Positions 46,613 through 56,027 of a stretch of 64,000 nt of DNA are shown here, piece after piece. A model generated the notes under the pieces. That model did not search any database and was not told the origin of the DNA. It saw nothing but the letters and a program-made list of their open reading frames with translations. Both the position numbers and the translations under genes were made by a program. The stretch's first letter is position 1, and each line of letters begins with the position of its first letter. This DNA comes from Thiohalocapsa sp. PB-PSB1 (GTDB taxonomy: Bacteria; Pseudomonadota; Gammaproteobacteria; Chromatiales; Chromatiaceae), in NCBI GenBank assembly GCA_016745215.1, contig CP050890.1, forward strand, positions 4,030,001-4,094,000, in the 5' to 3' direction.

Positions 46613-47395
46613 TCATGTTGCCAGCGCCGCAGAGAACAGCAACGCGATTTCTGTCATTTCAACCAAGGCGCCGGCACCATCGCCGGTGTACCCTCCCAGG
46701 CGCTGTACCAGGCTTGCTCGCCAACGCCAAAATACTAATAAAGCCGGCAGCAGCAGGACAAGGCCAATCGCACCGAGACCATAGAGGACCAAGGTCACTG
46801 CGAGCACCCAGGTCAACAGCAGAACCAGCCAGCCAGCGCGCCGCGGCAAATGCGTGCGCATTGCCGCGCCCATGCCGTCGACTCGTGCATAGGGCGTGGT
46901 CAGGGCCAATGCCAGCACTTGCGCACGGGCCAGCGCGGGTAACCCGAGCAATACCAGTGGCGCGGTTCCCTGCTCCAGCAATGCCGCAACACAGGCCAGC
47001 TTGGCGATCAGGATCAGGATCAGAGCGACTACGCCCATGGCGCCGCTGTGCGGATCTTTCAGGATGTCAAATGTGCGTTCGCGGCTACCGAGCCCACCGA
47101 CCCAGGCATCGGCACAGTCAGCCAGTCCATCCAGATGCAATGCGCCGGTGGACCACACCCACAGGATCAGCAACAGTGCCGCCGCGGCCAGTGTCGGTGC
47201 TGCGGCAAGCAACCAGGATACCGCAGCCAGAGAAGCGCCCAGTAACAGCCCGACCAGCGGATAAAACAAGGCTGCGCGTCCCATCTCCAATCTCAGTTGG
47301 TCGGCTGTTGGCATGCCCGGGTCCGGTAAGGGCCAGCGGGTTAGAAAACGCGCGGCGAACAAAAAGCCGCGCCAGGCAGCCGGCATGTTGGTCAT
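46613..47395 (-). CDS. cobS: Adenosylcobinamide-GDP ribazoletransferase
   Basis: 260 residues, membrane-bound. CobS joins adenosylcobinamide-GDP and alpha-ribazole in the last steps of cobalamin synthesis. The signature GALHLDGLADCADAWVGG binds Mg2+, followed by ILKDPHSGAMGVVALIL and RLGGYTGDGAGALVEMTEI. No other cob gene and no cobalamin riboswitch is seen nearby, so the rest of the pathway is elsewhere. Confidence 0.95.
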   Translation of the reverse strand: MTNMPAAWRGFLFAARFLTRWPLPDPGMPTADQLRLEMGRAALFYPLVGLLLGASLAAVSWLLAAAPTLAAAALLLILWVWSTGALHLDGLADCADAWVGGLGSRERTFDILKDPHSGAMGVVALILILIAKLACVAALLEQGTAPLVLLGLPALARAQVLALALTTPYARVDGMGAAMRTHLPRRAGWLVLLLTWVLAVTLVLYGLGAIGLVLLLPALLVFWRWRASLVQRLGGYTGDGAGALVEMTEIALLFSAALAT

Positions 47396-47458
47396 TCTGC
47401 CTGTTGTCCGTCTTCGAGGCTGATAACGACAGACTCGCCGTGCATCCGCAATGTCTTG

Positions 47459-48391
47459 TCAGTCGCTCGCATCGCGCTTTCGTAGCCGCTGTACGCCAGT
47501 GACCAGGCTCAGTACCAGTGCGCCGGCGATAATGCCGATCAAACCATTCGCCAGCATGGGAACCAGCATCTGCGCTGCCGGCAAGGCATGCATGGCTTCC
47601 GCCAGGAATTCGATGCCATGATGCAACACCGGGAGGCCGTGAACCAGGATGCCACCACCAACCAAAAACATGGCGATCATGCCGACAACCGACAGTGTCT
47701 TCATTAAATAGGGCGCCGCGCCGAGCAGACCACGACCCAACGCACGCTGCATGTCGCGCCAGGCCCCCTGCCCTGTCAGCCGGCTCAGATAGAGTCCTGC
47801 ATCGTCCAACTTGACGATGCCGCCGACCAGACCATAAACACCGACAGTCATCAACAATGCAATGCCGGTCAATACCAGGACCTGGGAAGCGAAGGGCGCA
47901 TCGGCGACGATGCCGAGCGTGATGGCGACAATCTCGGCGGACAGGATGAAATCGGTGCGGATTGCGCCGTTGATTTTTTTCTTCTCCAGTGCCTGCAGAT
48001 CCAGGTCGGTTTCGCTCGATGCGTTGGCCAAGCGCGCAGGATGAGCGTCGCCCGCGGGGTGCAATCTTTTGTGCAACAGCTTCTCGATCCCCTCGTAACA
48101 AAGGAACAAACCGCCTAACATCAGTAGCGGGGTGATAGCCCAGGGCGCGATGAAGCTGATCAGCAACGCCGCCGGCACCAGAATCAGTTTGTTCAGCAAG
48201 GATCCTTTGAACACCGCCCAGACCACCGGCAATTCCCGCTCCGCACGGACGCCCGTGACCTGCTCGGCATTCACCGCCAGATCGTCGCCAAGCACGCCGG
48301 CGGTCTTGCGTGCGGCGACCTTGGTCAGGATGGCGATGTCGTCGAGTACGGTCGCAATATCGTCAAGTAACACGAGCAAGCTGGTAGCCAT
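47459..48391 (-). CDS. DUF808 (YedI-like) membrane protein
   Basis: 310 residues from ATG 48391, with AGGAA upstream. Reading on to 48487 adds non-family sequence. Family hallmarks are SLLVLLDDIATVLDDIAILT and KTAGVLGDDLAVNAEQVTG at the N-terminus, followed by several helices (VVGMIAMFLVGGGILVHGLP). Function unknown. Confidence 0.9.
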   Translation of the reverse strand: MATSLLVLLDDIATVLDDIAILTKVAARKTAGVLGDDLAVNAEQVTGVRAERELPVVWAVFKGSLLNKLILVPAALLISFIAPWAITPLLMLGGLFLCYEGIEKLLHKRLHPAGDAHPARLANASSETDLDLQALEKKKINGAIRTDFILSAEIVAITLGIVADAPFASQVLVLTGIALLMTVGVYGLVGGIVKLDDAGLYLSRLTGQGAWRDMQRALGRGLLGAAPYLMKTLSVVGMIAMFLVGGGILVHGLPVLHHGIEFLAEAMHALPAAQMLVPMLANGLIGIIAGALVLSLVTGVQRLRKRDASD

Positions 48392-48847
48392 GGAAATTCC
48401 TGCAACGAATGGTAAATCGACGAAAAGATGGATCGAAACGATACGGATGGATAGGGGCGCGGGTTGTAAACCAGTTTCCAAAGCCATCGAGCGAACCGAC
48501 GTTCATCACGCCGGGCTTCCAGGACAATGCTACACATCTTGGGCCAAGATGTGTAATAGACCCTGGACTGATCGAAAGATCAGCCCTGCTGCCGTTGACA
48601 ATCGAGACGGTGGCGGTATGCCGTCAGATCCGGGATGCGCTACAGTCGATTTCGATAGCGATCCCGATACCGACCCAGAGCGCGTCGTTTGCTCCCCAGA
48701 CGCAGCAATTCGTACACGAGCCTCGCACGCCTGCACAGTCTCGATCATATAGGATTGTGAAGATGCTGAAATGGCGGTTTCAGCAAAATTGCAAGTGCCA
48801 GTCGTTTACAATAGACAGTTTTTCGTCTCGGATAACCGCACGCTGTC
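48392..48847. other. Intergenic between divergent genes
   Basis: No gene supported. A short GATACC-type repeat (48650-48685) resembles that at 12600. Promoters for the DUF808 and DUF349 genes should lie here. Confidence 0.3.
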
Positions 48848-51745
48848 ATGTTCCTAAAGCGACTGTTCGGCCGCAAACCCCAAGCTAGCAAAGTTGTTGA
48901 TCGCGATCAGTTGATCGAAACCGCCCTGCATTCCCCCGACAGCGCCGCCAGGCGGGATGCCTGCCATGCTCTTGTCGACCTGCCGACATTACGACAGGTT
49001 GCCTATACAGATGCCATCATCGGCATCCGCGAACTGGCGAATGCCCGTTACCGCAATCTCTTATGCGGGCTGGATCCTCAATCTCCCGATCTCAGCGAGC
49101 GTTTGGCCGAGCTCGCGCGGATCGACGATCAGGGGCTGCTGTCCCAGGCGGCCATCCAGGCCTCAGATGCGCAACTGCGCGGCATGGCCATCGACGCGGT
49201 CGACGCGCAGGATGTTTTGGTGAGTTGCGCCATCGACGATGCGCTAGCCGCCAACCGCCTGCGCGCCGCTGAACGTGTGCACGATAAGTCCGCGCTGGAG
49301 CAGATCGCGCGACGCGCGGCCAAGCGCGATAAGACTGTCTACCGGCTGGCCCGCCAGCGGCTCAAGCAGATCAGTGACAGCGAAGAGCGTCCACGGTTGG
49401 TGCGAGCCCAGTGCCAAACCCTGTGCGAAAAGCTCGAACGCCTGGGCCGTTTCGAGAACTGGGTACAGGACCACGCGCTGCTTGGGCATATCGAGCAGCA
49501 ATGGGCCGAGCTGGAAGCCGAGGCCGACATCGGCATACACAATCGATACCTGAAATTGCGCCAGAACTTTGTCGACGCCTACAATGCCTATGCCCAACAA
49601 CACGCGGCGCAGCTCGCCGAGGCACAGGCACAAGCCGACGCTGAGGCAAGACGCCGTGCACTCGTAGCGGAGCTGAAGGAACTGGCTGCAATGAACAATT
49701 TGGATCAGATCGTGCAGCGGGTCGCGGAGATCGAACAGATCTGGGACGACATTCAGCCAGTCGCCGACAAGGCGGCTCTGCGCGCCTATCGGGAAGCGCT
49801 GACAATGGCCGGCGAACAGCGTGCAACACTGGAAGACGATGCGCGTCGGGAGCGGATCGCCGCAACCTTGTTAGACGACGCCAAAGCCCTGCTGAAGCGC
49901 AATCGTGAATTGGACCGCAAGCGCGTCGCGGCACTGCGACAACGTTTGGAGCGTCTGCGCTCGGAGTCTGAGGGACACAGGGCAAGCAGTCATCTTGGCG
50001 AATGCGCCAAGATTCTGGAACAGCTCCAGCAACGTATCGACAAACAGCGTGACCAGGCCGCACGCAAGCTGGCAGCGCTGCCGGAACGACTGGCGGAACT
50101 CGACCGGCATTTCGAGCAAGGAAAACTGAAAAAAGCCGAGCCGTTGTACCAAAGCATCACCGCAACGTTGAAACAGGCGCGAGCCGCCGGCTTGCCACGA
50201 CAGGATTTGGCACCGGTCGAGCTGCATCTGAAACAGATCGCGCCGCAACTGCACGAACTCCAACGCTGGCGGCGCTGGGGTGCGGACACCAAGCGTGAAG
50301 ACCTTTGTGCTCAGCTCGAAGCCCTGGCTGAGGATTCCGAACTCGAGATGGAACCCATGGCCAACCGATTGCGCGAACTACGAAATCTATGGCGCGAGCT
50401 GGATCGCAATGGTGCACCAGCTGAGGATGCACTATGGCAGCGATTTCAAGCCGCCGGGAATCGGGTTCAGGAGCATTGCCAGCCGTTTCTCGAAACCCGC
50501 GCCAAGATCCGCGCTGCCAACCAGAAGCAGCGCGAGGCTTTGTGCAAGCAACTCGAGACCTTTCTCAACCAGGTTGACTGGGAACGCATGGACTGGAAAA
50601 AAGCGGCGCGCGCGGAACGTGAAATGCGTCAGGCATGGAGCGCGCTAGGTCCGCTGGAGGGTAACCGACAAAAGCCGCTGGAAGGTCGCTTTCGCAAGCT
50701 GCTGCGGCAGTTGGACCAGGCCCTGGATGCGGAACGCCAGAAAAATCGAGCATTCAAAGAAGAGCTCATCCAGCGCATGCTGGCGCTTGTGGAAGAGCCG
50801 GACCTGCGTCGCGCCATCGACATGGCCAAGGATTTGCAGCAACAATGGCAAACGACGGTACCAGGACGCCAGCGCGACGAGAATGCACTCTGGAAGACTT
50901 TCCGCAGCGCCAGCGATGCGGTGTTTGCCCGGCGTGCCGAACAACAGCAGGCTCGGGATGCGGAAATGCGCGAGCATCAGACCACCCGCGAAGAGATCTG
51001 CGATGAACTCGTCACTCTGATCGACACCTGTTCCGACCCGGACAGTCTGCGCGCGGATCTGCACAGCCTGGAGAAGCGTTGGCACGACACGCATGGGCTA
51101 CCCCTGCCGCGGCAGGTCGTACAGGGGTTGCAACGGCGTTGGAATACTACCTTCGATAGGGCGAAGGCATGCCTGCAATCACTTGAAGCCAAGGCACGTT
51201 GGACCGCCATTGAGCATCTGGAACAGCGCGCGGCATTTTGTGACAAGCTCGCGCGAAAACTCATCGCCACGGCGGAACAAGCCGCGAGCAATACGGAGCC
51301 GAACAGTCCCGAGGATGCCGGAGCCGATGCAACTGCCGCCGCCTGGGCTGCCCTGCCGGCCATTGATGATCCGGATCTACACCAGCAATTCGACCGTATC
51401 TTCACCCAGATCGCCGACGCGGCAAACAATGCGGATGCCAAAACCCGGTTGATGACAAGTATGGCTGAACATGCGCGACAGCGTATCGATCTGTGCTTGC
51501 ATTTGGAGATTACTGCCGGTACCGATTCACCGCCGGAACTGCATCAGCAGCGCATGGAATTGCAAGTCAGTCGGCTGCGCGAGCACATGGGCGATGGTGC
51601 CGCGGACCCCATCGCGGACGCATTTACTTTACTGCGGAAATGGTACCTGTGTACGCCAGCCGACGCGATAGCGGGTCTCGATCAGCGTTTTGCCCGCGTC
51701 AAGCAGGCATTGACTGTTGCGCAACAACCATCCGGAGATGAGTGA
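48848..51745 (+). CDS. DUF349 coiled-coil protein
   Basis: 965 residues, strongly charged and helical, built of repeated DUF349 helical units. The aligned pattern W...G......D..LW..F can be seen in ALWQRFQAAGNRVQEHCQPF, QAWSALGPLEGNRQKPLEGR and VPGRQRDENALWKTFRSASD. The N-terminus is MFLKRLFGRKPQASK. No catalytic motif and no membrane segment. Large DUF349 proteins are common in gammaproteobacteria but their role is unknown. Confidence 0.88.
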   Translation: MFLKRLFGRKPQASKVVDRDQLIETALHSPDSAARRDACHALVDLPTLRQVAYTDAIIGIRELANARYRNLLCGLDPQSPDLSERLAELARIDDQGLLSQAAIQASDAQLRGMAIDAVDAQDVLVSCAIDDALAANRLRAAERVHDKSALEQIARRAAKRDKTVYRLARQRLKQISDSEERPRLVRAQCQTLCEKLERLGRFENWVQDHALLGHIEQQWAELEAEADIGIHNRYLKLRQNFVDAYNAYAQQHAAQLAEAQAQADAEARRRALVAELKELAAMNNLDQIVQRVAEIEQIWDDIQPVADKAALRAYREALTMAGEQRATLEDDARRERIAATLLDDAKALLKRNRELDRKRVAALRQRLERLRSESEGHRASSHLGECAKILEQLQQRIDKQRDQAARKLAALPERLAELDRHFEQGKLKKAEPLYQSITATLKQARAAGLPRQDLAPVELHLKQIAPQLHELQRWRRWGADTKREDLCAQLEALAEDSELEMEPMANRLRELRNLWRELDRNGAPAEDALWQRFQAAGNRVQEHCQPFLETRAKIRAANQKQREALCKQLETFLNQVDWERMDWKKAARAEREMRQAWSALGPLEGNRQKPLEGRFRKLLRQLDQALDAERQKNRAFKEELIQRMLALVEEPDLRRAIDMAKDLQQQWQTTVPGRQRDENALWKTFRSASDAVFARRAEQQQARDAEMREHQTTREEICDELVTLIDTCSDPDSLRADLHSLEKRWHDTHGLPLPRQVVQGLQRRWNTTFDRAKACLQSLEAKARWTAIEHLEQRAAFCDKLARKLIATAEQAASNTEPNSPEDAGADATAAAWAALPAIDDPDLHQQFDRIFTQIADAANNADAKTRLMTSMAEHARQRIDLCLHLEITAGTDSPPELHQQRMELQVSRLREHMGDGAADPIADAFTLLRKWYLCTPADAIAGLDQRFARVKQALTVAQQPSGDE

Positions 51746-51852
51746 TCTGTGTGCGGGCCGGGTAGGTACTGCCTACGTAGCATATTCAGCCATTCAACCA
51801 GAATGAAGTTTGCTTCACCGCAGGACCCAGAGAAGAGGGATGCATTGTCTAG

Positions 51853-51951
51853 GAGGCTGTCCGAGAACTCAGAGCACGCACGACATGTAGCGCCTACAAT
51901 CGAGTTGTGCACTCTATATCTTGTGTCTTATGTTCGTTCTCGGACAGTCTC
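51853..51951. mobile_element. MITE derived from IS1182 ends (99 bp)
   Basis: Begins GAGGCTGTCCGAGAAC and ends GTTCTCGGACAGTCTC, close to the ends of the IS at 42455-44329. The 4-bp target CTAG is duplicated at 51849-51852 and 51952-51955. It could be moved by that transposase. Confidence 0.85.
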
Positions 51952-52050
51952 CTAGTGGTTCTGCGGACGAAAATGGGTGCTTGGGGCGCCTTGTCGCAGC
52001 GGTTTCGGATGCCATGAAAACGATACGGCGTTCCGGTGTCCGGCAACCAC

Positions 52051-52139
52051 GCCCAACGTTAAGCGCAGCCCGCGCCAAACTGTGGCCACGCGCGAAGCGC
52101 TGGCCGCAGTTTGGCGTCAGGCTGGCGGGCTAGTTGGGC
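52051..52139 (-). other. attC site 1 (last of the array)
   Basis: Ends GCCCAAC and GTTGGGC are both perfect core boxes. The stem pairs gcgccaaactg with cagtttggcgt, with CAGCC/GGCTG L boxes. This site marks the low-coordinate end of the array. Confidence 0.85.
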
Positions 52140-52279
52140 ATCTTCATCGGCCAGCGGATGCAAAATACATGACTTGACCCCGCTGCTCCCTCCCCTTCCC
52201 CGACCCCGAGGCAGCGGATAAACGGTATCCTGTAAGCTCGGCGGGCAAGACCTCGACATACAACTCGGTGATTACCAAA

Positions 52280-53804
52280 ATGCTTGAGATCATTTACGGC
52301 GAGACTGGCCAACGTCAGGTTGCCTCTCAACTGGCCGACGAACTTCGCCGGATGAACGTTGACGGGATCTTCTACATCGGGTATCCGGTCATCGCCTCGG
52401 CAGACGACAAAGTGGTGATCGATGCACTCCTGTTGACGCGGCAACACGGACTGATCGCATTTAAGTTTCATGGTCAGACACCTCGGCAGGATGATCCGGA
52501 GGAATGGCAGCGGCTGCAGGACGATCAAGACCATCTCTTCTACGCTCTCGATGCTAATCTCGGCCGCCATCCAGAGCTTAGGGCCGGTCGCAGATTGGGT
52601 GTAGCCGTCGAGATCATCACGCTGTTTCCAACCCCTGCCCCGCCTCCTGAAGGGCTTCAAGGCCGCTTCGCGGCGCTCGACAGCGTCACGAACGAAATCA
52701 CGGGTTGCGCGCCCATCGCCGATGAATTTTGGTCACCACTCCAGGCCGCCCTGCAGCGGGTGACGACGATCAAGCCCCGCAAGAAGCGTGCGGCAGTCAC
52801 CAGTCGACAGTCTCGCGGAGGAATTCTCAAAGAGATCGAGCAGGGCATTGCAAACCTGGATCAGTGGCAGAAACGTGCGGCCATCGAAACACCGGACGGT
52901 CCGCAGCGTATCCGCGGCTTGGCAGGCTCCGGCAAGACCATCGTGCTGGCATTGAAGGCCGCCTATCTCCACGCCCAGCATCCGGACTGGACAATCGCGA
53001 TCACCTTCTACTCGAGATCGCTGTATCAGCAGTTCAAAGACCTGATCCGACGCTTCTCGTTCGAGCACCTGAACGACGAGCCCGACTGGGAGCGCATTAA
53101 TGTCCTACATGCCTGGGGCGGCAGCGGTCGCAAAGGACTGTATTCCACATTGGCCGACTATTCGGCGGTAATCCCGAGAGACTTTCGCTACGGCACGGCC
53201 AAGTACGGCATGAACGGGGCATTTCAGGGGGTCTGCCACGAACTTCTCGTCCAAACCGCCCAGAACACGAAACCCGCCCTCTATGACGCGGTGCTTATCG
53301 ATGAAGCCCAGGATATGCCGCCCGAGCTGTTTCGACTCGTCCATCGCTTCACCAAGGCCCCGAAGCGGATCATATGGGCCTATGATGAGCTGCAAACACT
53401 CTCCGAGGCGGTTATGCCGAGTGCGGAGGCGTTGTTCGGCACCAACGCTGCTGGTGAACCCCTCGTTACGATACGCAACGAGACCGGTCGTCCGCGGCAA
53501 GATGTCATCCTTCCGGTCTGCTATCGCAACACGCCTTGGGCATTGACCCTCGCCCATGCCCTCGGATTCGGGGTCTACCGCCACAGCAAGCTGGTCCAGC
53601 ATTTCGATGACCCGTACCTATGGACAGAGATCGGCTACGAGACCTTGGAAGGGTCACTGTCCTTGGGCTCCGAGGTTAGGCTTCAGCGAGCGAAGACATC
53701 CTATCCCGCCTTTTTCGAGCAGCTCCTGACGCCTGACGATGCCGTCGTCGCGTGCGGGTTTGGCGACGAGATCGAACAGGCGGAATGGATTGCGGAAAGC
53801 GTGG
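52280..53804 (+). pseudogene. UvrD-like superfamily I helicase, 3' truncated
   Basis: About 508 codons from ATG 52280 (a GTG at 52268 is also in frame). Residues ~1-110 are an N-terminal domain of nuclease-associated type (VVIDALLLTRQHGLIAFKF). Motif I is RGLAGSGKTIVLALKA, motif II LIDEAQDMPPELF, with IIWAYDELQTLSEAVMPSAE after it. The protein stops being helicase-like at 53804, where a 69-bp hairpin begins, and the remaining ~57 codons are translation of repeat and foreign DNA. Domain 2B and the last helicase motifs are gone. It is on the opposite strand to the cassettes and interrupts the gene at 54119. Confidence 0.75.
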
Positions 53805-53873
53805 GAAAACGGGGACAGACCACGTTTTACAGAATCGCGGTCACGCTGAAAAAGGTGGTCTGTCCCCGTTTTC
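53805..53873. repeat. REP-like hairpin at helicase break
   Basis: Two 28-bp arms, beginning GAAAACGGGGACAGACCAC and its near-complement, have three mismatches and a 13-base loop. GGGGACAGACCACGTTTT palindromes of this kind accompany RAYT transposases in many genomes, as I recall. It sits exactly where helicase similarity ends. Confidence 0.7.
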
Positions 53874-54119
53874 TGCGCCGTTTTCTGCGCGATTTAGGGG
53901 CCAGTAGTCGAAGTCGTTTGAGTACAGGGCTTTGTATTGAAGGCCAAAAAGCTTTGTCGTTGCCTGCTCGAAAAAAATGAAATCAAAGGGAACAACCTTT
54001 TCGGTGCGCTGGGAGAGTGGGAACGTAACGATCTCGTACCCTGCGTCTAGAAAATAGTCCTCTATCTCGCGGCTCGTCCAATACTCCGCCTGCCGTTCGT
54101 AAAGATATGGGCTTCCCAT
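53874..54119 (-). pseudogene. Cassette gene, N-terminal part only
   Basis: From ATG 54119 the frame reads MGSPYLYERQAEYWTSREIE, then FDFIFFEQATTKLFGLQYKA, for about 77 codons, and then runs into the AAAACGG repeats and hairpin. The FDFIFF ... FGLQYK pattern could be the start of a PD-(D/E)xK nuclease-like fold, but this is a guess. The gene begins 22 bases from attC site 2, as expected for a cassette, and its 3' part and attC were replaced by the helicase segment. Confidence 0.55.
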
Positions 54120-54140
54120 GAGTTACCTGGAGCGTTTCAG

Positions 54141-54228
54141 AGCTAACGTTAAGCGCAGCCCGCGCCTTGGAGCAGCCTGAGCGAAGCGAAGGCTGCTCCA
54201 AGGCGTCGGGCTTGCGCGCTAGTTAGGC
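54141..54228 (-). other. attC site 2
   Basis: Minus-strand ends GCCTAAC and GTTAGCT (one mismatch to GTTRRRY). The stem pairs ttggagcagcct with aggctgctccaa. The hicA stop codon lies in its GCCTAAC box. Confidence 0.85.
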
Positions 54229-54444
54229 GTTTAGCGCGTTAATGAACTCTTCCGGTGTTACTCCGGCTTGCCGAAGAAGTCCGGCCAATGTCCCAGCCTT
54301 CAACTCCCTGTGCTTGCGGACGACGCAGCCTTGAGAGCCTCTGCGCATAACTATGTGGCTGCCACGCTGACGCGTCGTGGCAAACCCAAGTCGTTCTAAG
54401 GCCCGGATTGTATCGGAGCCCGAGACAACGGGTAGCTTAGGCAT
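54223..54444 (-). CDS. hicA: HicA-type toxin
   Basis: 73 residues of the HicA dsRNA-binding-like fold. The catalytic histidine is in RGSHIVMRRG. It begins MPKLPVVSGSDTIRALERLG. It would cleave mRNA when not bound by HicB. It overlaps hicB by 8 bases and ends inside attC site 2, so it is a cassette-borne toxin-antitoxin pair. Confidence 0.88.
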   Translation of the reverse strand: MPKLPVVSGSDTIRALERLGFATTRQRGSHIVMRRGSQGCVVRKHRELKAGTLAGLLRQAGVTPEEFINALNA

Positions 54445-54643
54445 GCGCTGCTACGTGAAAGGACGTAAGCAACGACCGACCGGAAGTAACTAGAGGGAAT
54501 TCTTCGAGATAGAGTTCGGTTGCCTCGCGCAAGTTCTCTAACGCCTCTTCAACTGAGTCGCCTTGCGTGGTGGTTCCGGTTTCCGGATTGAACGCGACAT
54601 AGCCACCCTCTTCGGCTGGGCTGAGAACTGCTGAAAGTTCCAT
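54437..54643 (-). CDS. hicB: HicB-type antitoxin
   Basis: 68 residues with the HicB partial RNase H-like fold: LSPAEEGGYVAFNPETGTTT and DSVEEALENLREATELYLEE. No DNA-binding C-terminal domain is visible, as in short HicB forms. Antitoxin first, toxin second is the less common order. Confidence 0.88.
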   Translation of the reverse strand: MELSAVLSPAEEGGYVAFNPETGTTTQGDSVEEALENLREATELYLEEFPLVTSGRSLLTSFHVAAHA

Positions 54644-54703
54644 AGGTATCTCCGGCGTTGCAAACAGTGCGTGTGAGTTTCCGACGTGCAGTGAACAACA
54701 AGT

Positions 54704-54871
54704 TTAGCCTACGAGGAACGTTGACGCTCCTAGCAACATGAGAAACTGCGCTTGCTTTGGTCCCCAGAGCACCAACGCGGTCTGGCTATTTGCCATGCAT
54801 CGCCCAATCCAGAAAGACACCGCTCCGCCTAACATAAGTAACGCGAGCCATTCGATCGGGCCTCCGGCCAC
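54704..54871 (-). CDS. Small membrane protein (55 residues)
   Basis: From a GTG at 54871 the frame reads GGPIEWLALLMLGGAVSFWI, then ALVLWGPKQAQFLMLLGAST to a TAA at 54704, giving two hydrophobic helices with a short polar loop. No ATG is available and the ribosome site is weak. It starts 35 bases from attC site 3 and precedes hicB, so it shares that cassette or marks a lost attC between them. Confidence 0.5.
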   Translation of the reverse strand: MAGGPIEWLALLMLGGAVSFWIGRCMANSQTALVLWGPKQAQFLMLLGASTFLVG

Positions 54872-54905
54872 TGACTCGAGCGGTGTTCATGCGCGGTCTC
54901 CTCTC

Positions 54906-55003
54906 GCCTAATGCCACAATGAGCCGCGCTTGACGGGCGCCGACCGGAGCGGCAGCGAAGGGAGAGCGGCGGTCAAGCGTCGGGCTCCATTGTGATGTTA
55001 GGC
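54906..55003 (-). other. attC site 3
   Basis: Minus-strand start is a perfect GCCTAAC. The other end reads ATTAGGC, with the crossover G replaced by A, which should weaken recombination. The stem pairs gagcc / ggctc and cgcttgac / gtcaagcg. The OsmC gene ends inside it. Confidence 0.8.
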
Positions 55004-55464
55004 GCGATCTCGGTGGTTACTTCTGTCTTTACCGAGTTAGCGATAAAGCACTGCTCATGCGATTGATGGTGAATTCTCGCAAGGTCTGCTCGGCCCGGTA
55101 GCTTGTCACCGGAAAACTTTATCCGAGGCCGTAGCGTCACCTTCGTTATAGCTACCCTTCCATCAGCGTCATTTTCCATTACGCCGATAGCATTATCAAT
55201 GTACTCATCTACCACAAACCGATTTTTAGCTGCTATGGAGAGGAAGAACAACATATGGCAACTCGACAGGGAAGCAACAAACGCCTCTTCGGGATCTATG
55301 TGTTCTTCCGCTGAATACGGCAGCGGCACCACATGCGGGGATGAGGACGCTTGGATCACAGCACCACCATCGAAGCTCCACTCGTGCGCTCGACTGTATT
55401 TGTTGTCTGTATAGCGCTCGCCTTCCGCTCGGGTCCATTTGACTTGGGCAGTGTACTCAGACAT
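54973..55464 (-). CDS. OsmC-family peroxiredoxin-like protein
   Basis: 163 residues. OsmC/Ohr proteins reduce organic hydroperoxides with two cysteines, here in VASLSSCHMLFFLSIAA and HHQSHEQCFIANSVKTE. The N-terminal TAQVKWTRAEGERYTDNKYS and GGAVIQASSSPHVVPLPYS match the YhfA-like OsmC branch. The stop codon is within attC site 3. A cassette-borne oxidative stress gene. Confidence 0.9.
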   Translation of the reverse strand: MSEYTAQVKWTRAEGERYTDNKYSRAHEWSFDGGAVIQASSSPHVVPLPYSAEEHIDPEEAFVASLSSCHMLFFLSIAAKNRFVVDEYIDNAIGVMENDADGRVAITKVTLRPRIKFSGDKLPGRADLARIHHQSHEQCFIANSVKTEVTTEIAPNITMEPDA

Positions 55465-55495
55465 TTACTCAGTTCTCCCTTTGTCTCTGGCAAGC

Positions 55496-55580
55496 GCCTA
55501 ACGTCAACCGCAGCCCGCGGCAAACTGCGGCCACGCGCGAAGCGCCGGCCGCAGTTTGGCGTCGGGCTTGCGGGTTTTAT
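55496..55580 (-). other. attC site 4
   Basis: The low-coordinate end GCCTAAC is perfect, while the high-coordinate end reads GTTTTAT and is degenerate. The stem pairs caaactgcggcc with ggccgcagtttg. Confidence 0.75.
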
Positions 55581-55696
55581 AGCCGGTCCGGTGCCGTCCC
55601 GGACAGTCCCGGCACCTCGGCGGGGATGCCGCGGTATCCGTCCGGTGCTTCGGGCACCACCCCGGCCCTGCCCCAGGCACGCTGTTTATTTATTCA
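55581..55696 (-). other. Apparently gene-less cassette (about 115 bp)
   Basis: Between attC sites 4 and 5 there is room for fewer than 40 codons. A short minus-strand frame lacks a start and the DNA holds a GC-rich hairpin (ggtgccgtccc / gtcccggcacc). It may be the trimmed end of a former cassette. Confidence 0.5.
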
Positions 55697-55783
55697 GTCC
55701 AACGTTAACCGCAGCCCGCGCCAAACTGCGGTCACGCGCGAAGCGCGGGCCGCAGTTTGGCGCGGGCTGCGGATTTGTTGGCG
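55697..55783 (-). other. attC site 5
   Basis: Ends GTCCAAC and GTTGGCG. The stem pairs gcagcccgcgccaaactgcg with its near complement at the other side. It is very similar to sites 1 and 4 in the central arms. Confidence 0.8.
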
Positions 55784-55787
55784 ATCT

Positions 55788-56018
55788 TCAGGCAGCGCGG
55801 AGACTCCTGGCATGGGGGATCTGATCAGGACCAATCGGCATGACCTGACTAGAATCAAGCTCGAGAACGGCGGCTGTCTTTCCGTCTAGGGTGACAAACT
55901 CTACTTCATAAGCTTTGCCCTCGCCATGCACGTAGACGACTGCGCCGATATCTCCGGGCTCAAGACCATGACTTGATATGGCTTCGGTCAGAACTACTCT
56001 GTCGTGTTCATTTATCAT
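55788..56018 (-). CDS. DUF4926 domain protein
   Basis: 76 residues: NEHDRVVLTEAISSHGLEPG, then DIGAVVYVHGEGKAYEVEFV. This small SH3-like beta fold matches DUF4926 as I recall it. It often accompanies DUF6883 genes as here, and the pair is suspected to be a toxin-immunity or toxin-antitoxin type module. It ends 5 bases from attC site 5. Confidence 0.8.
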   Translation of the reverse strand: MINEHDRVVLTEAISSHGLEPGDIGAVVYVHGEGKAYEVEFVTLDGKTAAVLELDSSQVMPIGPDQIPHARSLRAA

Positions 56019-56027
56019 TGGGTGTGC

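Noticed and set aside
47118..48101. 327-codon minus-strand frame across cobS and the DUF808 gene
   Set aside because: It overlaps two well-supported genes in another frame and has no family-like motif.
52130..52660. 176-codon minus-strand frame opposite the helicase
   Set aside because: Shadow frame. The opposite strand has helicase motifs, although the last ~15 codons could be a cassette gene tail.
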